The translations under genes and the position numbers were made by a program. Below the pieces are notes generated by a model. The model was not told the origin of the DNA and ran no database searches. It saw only the letters and a list, made by a program, of their open reading frames with translations. From Hordeum vulgare subsp. vulgare (lineage: Eukaryota; Streptophyta; Magnoliopsida; Poales; Poaceae), in NCBI RefSeq assembly GCF_904849725.1, contig NC_058522.1, positions 233,901,084 to 233,965,083 on the forward strand: a stretch of 64,000 bases of DNA, given 5' to 3'. Positions 59,031-64,000 of this stretch are shown here, piece by piece (the first letter of the stretch is position 1; each line of letters starts with the position of its first letter).

Positions 59031-59600
59031 AGGACCATGGGTTGGCGGTAAAGGAGATGGGAGGACATCTCATGGCAGCCTAAACCTAACCCTGGCCGTA
59101 TAAGGCCCATGAGCCCAAGTGAAGGTGACACAACACCTTTTGACTTGTAGTATGACTCGAATCCTGGTGCAACAGAAGACTGTTTCGGTGATATCTCCAC
59201 ACAATAGGTGAATTTGCGGGTCAATCTAATTGCGTTGGGAAGTTCACGACATAAGCTTTTCAACAACAAAGATTCACCCTATTGGTGTTTCAAGTGAGGT
59301 GTGTTATGCCGTCCGAATCTGAGTCCAAAACGTGGGGCTTGGTTTGTGTCTTCTCTCATGGCAAAAACAACTTGAGAGGAATTTTTTATCTTTGCACGTG
59401 GTTTGTACAAGTTTTCAACACACCTGTAATTAGACATGACATAAAAGTCGGTGAGGTATTTTATCCTGAATAACATAAATAAATCATTGCATAGTTTTCT
59501 TTAGAAATTACCACACAAATTTGTATGTATGCAATATTTTTAGTCATGTCCCACGTAGTCATGTCCTCATTATATAATATGATTTTTTTTTCAAAACTCA
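59031..59600. other. Unassigned stretch
   Basis: No terminal repeat, long ORF or familiar TE text is visible. It includes a short pair of TAGTCATGTCC copies near 59540-59570 and a T-run at 59583-59592. It could be old single-copy DNA or a heavily decayed transposon. Confidence 0.3.
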
Positions 59601-60150
59601 AGGAGTCCACAAACTATCATAAGTTGCCGAGGCACGGGCCCACCAACATAGTTAGGCCCCATGGACGCTGAGGGTGTCCTCAACCAGGGGTTACTAACCT
59701 ATGGTGGTTTGTCCTTATAGGCCGAATTAGGGGCCCGTCAAGCCATCTCCCGGAAGATGGTATAAGCATCAAGTCTTCCCCGTGTGAAGAAAGGAAATCG
59801 CCTAAGACTTGGCGTGTGCCTCAAGGATGTCTCTATGCTCAGCATGTCAGTAACTGACCCAAACATGTAACGTAGTTCCCCCTAGGCACCTATATAAGCC
59901 CAAGTTTTAGTCCATAGGGGGTCAACTTATTCACCTTAGGGTTTAGAGCTTAGACAACGATCTCAAGGTAGACCATCAATTTGTACTCGATACCCCATCT
60001 AAATACAAACAAAGCAGGATGTATGTTTCTACCTCTTTGAGAGGGCCCGAACTTGGTTAGACATCGTCTCCCTATTCTTCCTGCAACGATTGGTCTTAGA
60101 TCCACAACTCGAGATCCCCTACCCAAGATCCGCCATTTTTAGCATCGAAA
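59601..60150 (+). mobile_element. Q: decayed gypsy LTR, 3' part
   Basis: Text such as CCTATATAAGCC (59888-59899), TTAGGGTTTAGAGC, GTACTCGATACCCCATCT, GAGAGGGCCCGAAC and CCTACCCAAGATCCGCC matches, from memory, the U3/R/U5 region of a common Triticeae gypsy LTR. The TATA box CTATATAAG is at 59889-59897. The LTR start is lost. The primer site next to the end (around 60149) is degenerate. Confidence 0.55.
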
Positions 60151-60193
60151 TTGGTTGCCCATACAGGTCCCGTTGTGTGATCGACCCGGGACA

Positions 60194-60895
60194 ATGGAAG
60201 CTTCGATCCTCATCGAAAAATAGAACAGCATGGTCTTCACGCTGAAGCCCTCCACCATCGGATCAACCAATGAGGAAACAACGTCATGCTGCCTCCCTTG
60301 CGATCTTAAGAGCGAAGAGGAGGAACCACCAGCGGCACCTCGAGCACTCTCCTCGGGCCTAGTGAAAAGCCCCTTGGAGCCAACATATGGGCCTACGAAG
60401 ATCATGGAGCTCAACCAATCAAAGGAGGCTAAGAGCTCGGAAGACCAAGTAAGCCCAAAAGACGTAATGATAGCGTGACTCCTTTCTAATGCACGCCTTG
60501 TGTACTCGCACCCACCTTCGGTTGGAATCGTTTTTATCTCACCCACCACCTACATTGAGTATTTCCCATATAACTCCAGGCCAACCGATGTCTGGGACCT
60601 AGCTTATGCAAAGTAGAACACCGATGAGATAGTTCAAAAATTCTGGTGGAGGTTCCTGTATGTCAAGAACAAAATAATAAATCACCATGACACCGAAGTC
60701 CTGGCGACTCTGCGGTATAACTGCCAGGACAGGGGATTGTTGAATGCCCTCGATCGGTGTCACGTGCAAACTTCCTCAAAACGCCCTAACATGGTGGGCA
60801 GATTCTGCGCCATGGAGGATGCTTGGACAACCCATAGGGAGCAAGTCGAACCGTTCCACATCGACAAGTTGAAGCAAACCAGAGTAAGCAACTAA
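60194..60895 (+). pseudogene. Q gag remnant
   Basis: One frame from ATG 60194 (MEASILIEK) runs to about 60895 with a few in-frame stops (TAG at codon 10, TGA near 60477, TAG near 60613). It contains DVWDLAYAK, FWWRFLYVKNKI and MVGRFCAMEDAW, which match the gag core of autonomous grass gypsy elements. Sequence to 61093 continues as decayed internal region and is cut by the next LTR. Confidence 0.65.
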
Positions 60896-61093
60896 GGGAG
60901 GCATCTTGTTCTGTTACACCAAGTAAGAGACCTTAGAAAAAGAAGAAGACATCGGCGAGACCTTGTTCGTCCTTGATGGCCTGTTGAATAAACCATGTTT
61001 GATACACTCGGTCCTCCTGAACCCCAACCCCACTCATAACATGCGAGCGTGTTGGGTAGTTAGACAAGTGGCCTCAGGGGCATGACTACACCC
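60896..61093 (+). mobile_element. Q internal region remainder
   Basis: Downstream of the gag frame, with no clear domain; interrupted at 61094 by an LTR that begins TGCTACTTC. Confidence 0.4.
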
Positions 61094-62001
61094 TGCTACT
61101 TCTTGAGCTTGCGTTGGTTTTTCCCTTGAAGAGGAAAGGGTGATGCAGCAAAGTAGAGATAAGTATTTCCCTTAGTTTGAGAACCAAGGTATTAATCCAG
61201 TAGGAGTATCAAGATGAGGCACCAAGGCACCTGTGCAAGAACAAACAAACTTGCACCCAACGCGATAAAGGGGTTGTCAATCCCTTTATGATTACTTGCA
61301 ATGTGAGATCTGATAGTGATAATAGGTAAATATAAATAAATAAATAAAAGTGCAGCAGGGTATATTTGGTATTTTTGTATGTAGATCTGAATATATAATG
61401 TGTAAAATAGACCCGGGGGCTATAGTGTTCACTAGAGGCTTCTCTCATGATAGCAAGTATTACGGTGGGTGAACGAATTATTGTCGAGCAATTGATAGAA
61501 TCGCGCAAAGTCATGACGATATCTAAGGCAATGATCATACATATAGGATCACATTTGATACAAGTAGACCGATACTTTCTGCATCTACTACTATTACTCC
61601 ACACATCGACCGCTATCCAGCATGCATCTAGTGTATTAAGTTCATAACAAACATACTAACGCTTTAAGCAAGATGACATGATGTAGAGGAATAAATTCAT
61701 GCAATATGATATAAACCCCATCTTTTTACCCTTGATGGCAACAACATGATGCGTGCCTTGCTACCCCATCTGTCACTAGGTGAGGACACCGCACGGTATG
61801 AACCCAAAACCAAGCACTTCTCCCATTGCAAGAATTATAGATCAAGTTGGCCAAGCGAAACCCATAACTCAAACAGAATTACAAGCATACGAAATTATGC
61901 ATATAAGAAATCAGAGGAGACTCAAATAAAATTCATAGATAATCTGATCATAAGTCCACAATTCATCGGATCTCGATAACCACACCGCAAAAGAAAGTTA
62001 C
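61094..62001 (-). repeat. P: Sabrina/WHAM-like LTR fragment
   Basis: It starts TGCTACTTCTTGAGC and is collinear with E3 19627 onward. It is broken at 62001 by the giant LTR L1, after ACACCGCAAAAGAAAGTTAC. No gene is present. Confidence 0.75.
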
Positions 62002-62490
62002 TGTCACAATCCTAGCATAGCTCTGTTTGCCAGGCATTCATGCATGCATTCAAATCAACTCATTGGATTGGGGATGATCTACAAAAGGGAAGTGATCAAG
62101 CCCAAATGAATTGAAATTTGAGAAAAGGGCAATAAAAAATTACCTTAAAAGGGACGAGGAAAATGTACCAAATAATTGGGAAAATAGTGACAGGGAATAA
62201 ATTTGTCAAACCAAAATTTTAAGTCACATAAACATTTTGAAATGGATTTTTGATTTAATCAAATAACTGTTTGGAATGGAGTTATTTTGTTTTCTTTTAA
62301 AATAAAAGTTCCAAAAATGTTGAAACTATTTTGTGGCATTGATTATTTTATCTTTGTCACATAACACTATTTTAGGGTTTTATTTTTGGTCAAACAATTT
62401 ATTTTAAAACCTAAATCTAAATGCGAAAAGAAATAGAATAGAAAAAAAAGAAGCTTACCTGTCGCCCCTTGCAGGCCCAGCCCACCAGGG
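62002..62490 (+). mobile_element. L1: start of a giant LTR, family of H and J
   Basis: It begins TGTCACAATCC and follows H (AGTGATCAAGCCCAA, ATTGAAATTTGA, GGCATTGATTATTTT) up to the GC-rich block (CAGGCCCAGCCCACCAGG). It is cut at 62491 by N. The left flank is GTTAC. Confidence 0.75.
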
Positions 62491-64000
62491 TGTCGGGACC
62501 CCTATCCTAAGCCATAGGAATCCAGCCTGTAACACATCGCATCTCTTTGCGGTCTCACGCACGGTTAACCCCACGGCTGCAGCCTTACCTTAGCCTGGAC
62601 CGTTTGCGCCTTTTGACTCGGGTATGCAATTGTGTTGCTAGCAATCCAATGACAAAGAACCCGGATCGACATGTCTAGTCATAAACCAAAGTGGTAGTTC
62701 CGCATAGGGACAGGCATACATGACCCAGCAAAGCAGGTGTCGGTCACTAGCGAATGTAGACGAGTCATAGCAAGCTACAAGGACTCCATTACATCGCGTG
62801 ACATTTCCCCAAAGAGGACAGACACATCAGCTAAGAAGGACACATGCCGGTCAACAAATGTGTCCGGAGCAGTAGAAAACTACCATGGCTCGTTGGATCA
62901 CAAAGGGGCATTTCCCTGTAAGGAATGCTACTAAAGCCTACGGCTAGGTAATTGAACCCCATACATATCAAGTACGACACACGTACGCATGGCATACTGA
63001 TATGTATAGTTACATCGATGGCATCACAACATAACCATAATCATACAAGCTTTATTTAAAAGGCTCGGAAGAGCCACACACATAATATTACACAGTAGGG
63101 GTCTCACAACCCATCATAACAGTCATTCAAGTTACAAGCCAGCGGAAGTAATTAAACTGTCTGAGTACGGACAGATGAAACTAGAAGGCACATGGCCTGA
63201 CTATACTACAGACCCAACCTAGGGCCAGATCATAGCTGGGACACCAGCTACTCGTCGTCGTCGATGTCTAGGAAGAACCCTCCATTAGGGTCATTAATAA
63301 CCTCTGCAACAAATTATTAAGAAAACATGAGTACGGAGGTACTCAGCAAGACTTTAGGATAACTATCTACTCATGCAATGTATCAATAAGGAATTGTGGG
63401 GTTTCATGCGGAAAGCCAGCATTTGACTCGTGGCTAGACAACTTGCATTTTTAAATAATTTTTCACAACTTGATTTCTCGCACACGAGTCCACTAACACC
63501 ACAACAATACTCTATCGTGGAATCATTCCGACTCCATGCGGAAATGCCGTCCACGACACTCAAGCTTAACTTGACAATTTTATGAGTAGCCATTGAAGTT
63601 ATCTATGAACAACATATGTCTCCAAGTAGTCCATATCCGCGGACGCGGCTATTCGAATAGATCATAACCTTGCAGGGATGTACTTCTGCACACACGCTCT
63701 CGCCACTTATCGCCATGTGCACGTCATGCACCTCGGCAACCTTCAAGCGGAAGCCCGGCGAGGGAGTCAGCCACGACCGTTAACCACACTAATACTTAGT
63801 CCAGGTCTATCGCCTATCTGAGGGTAACCCGCACGGAAGTCCGGCCGAGGTTTCCGCCACGGCCCCAAACGATGTGCGCAGGGTTCCCAAGCCCACCATT
63901 CGGGTGCCACTTGGTACACCGTGCCACTGCCTACCGCATCACCCCACCTCTCAGGTCAGCGCTATGCATGGCCTCCAGCATGACTATAAACACCAGAAAC
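62491..64000 (-). mobile_element. N: giant LTR, 3' half, runs off the window
   Basis: The plus strand starts TGTCGGGACCCC and is collinear with the inverted E4 and I. Landmarks (minus strand) are AATAAA (63051-63056) with hairpin GGCTC-GGAA-GAGCC (63062-63075), the terminal exon (63248-63303), the hairpin (63328-63345) and a decayed CCCTGCAGGG near 63666-63680. The left flank is CAGGG. Confidence 0.85.
63248..63303 (-). other. Putative terminal exon in LTR N
   Basis: After TTGTTGCAG the 56 nt read E-VINDPNGGFFLDIDDDE then TAG, the same length and phase as E4. If LTR N is intact, its 66-nt exon should lie about 1.2 kb further on the plus strand, beyond the window. Confidence 0.45.

Overview
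The window looks like intergenic DNA from a large grass genome, most likely a Triticeae species (wheat, barley, rye or Aegilops). I base this on the sequence families: an Angela/BARE-type copia element, Sabrina/WHAM/Fatima-like non-autonomous gypsy elements whose LTRs begin TGATACGTCTCC or a variant, very long (about 4 kb) gypsy-type LTRs, a LINE tail and a PIF/Harbinger element. I find no intact host gene, tRNA, rRNA or CRISPR array. Family names are from memory; no database search was possible. Element labels (A, B, C, E2, E3, E4, F to N, P, Q) are mine.

Layout. (1) 1-21164: giant LTR A (1-4146, cut by the window edge) abuts E3, a minus-strand gypsy element (4147-5170 and 16217-21164). E2, another minus-strand element of the same superfamily (5171-16216), sits inside E3's 3' LTR. 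Giant LTR E4 (10789-14936) sits inside E2's 5' LTR. A deletion at about 16216 fuses E2's 5' LTR to E3's internal region. (2) 21165-21599: 3' tail of a LINE. (3) 21600-59030: one nest. LTR fragment M (21600-21997 and 58791-59030) was split by solo LTR F (TSD CACAT). F was split by an Angela-like copia element (22167-57447). Angela then received giant solo LTR J (TSD GATCG), gypsy element K (which holds giant-LTR element C, which holds giant solo LTR B, TSD TAGTA), gypsy element G (which holds giant solo LTRs I, TSD TTTCC, and H, TSD TACGT) and a Harbinger element (TSD TTA). A deletion at about 37165 joins C to G and removed much of K, C and Angela. (4) 59031-64000: 570 bp I cannot assign, a decayed gypsy LTR plus gag (Q), an LTR fragment (P), and two more giant LTRs nested in each other (L1, N).

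The most unusual signal is in the giant LTR family (E4, H, I, J, N, L1). Several copies carry what looks like the 3' end of a spliced gene: a 66-nt exon with conserved splice sites, length and phase, then a last exon ending in a conserved acidic peptide (DPNGGF..D.DDDE, stop). A conserved hairpin lies just upstream of the last exon, a second hairpin abuts the poly(A) signal, and an almost invariant ACCCCTGCAGGGT palindrome is shared with the separate A/B family. Whether this is an LTR-encoded protein or a structured regulatory RNA is open. E2, E3 and G share LTR type, primer-binding site and polypurine tract but carry three different coding modules.
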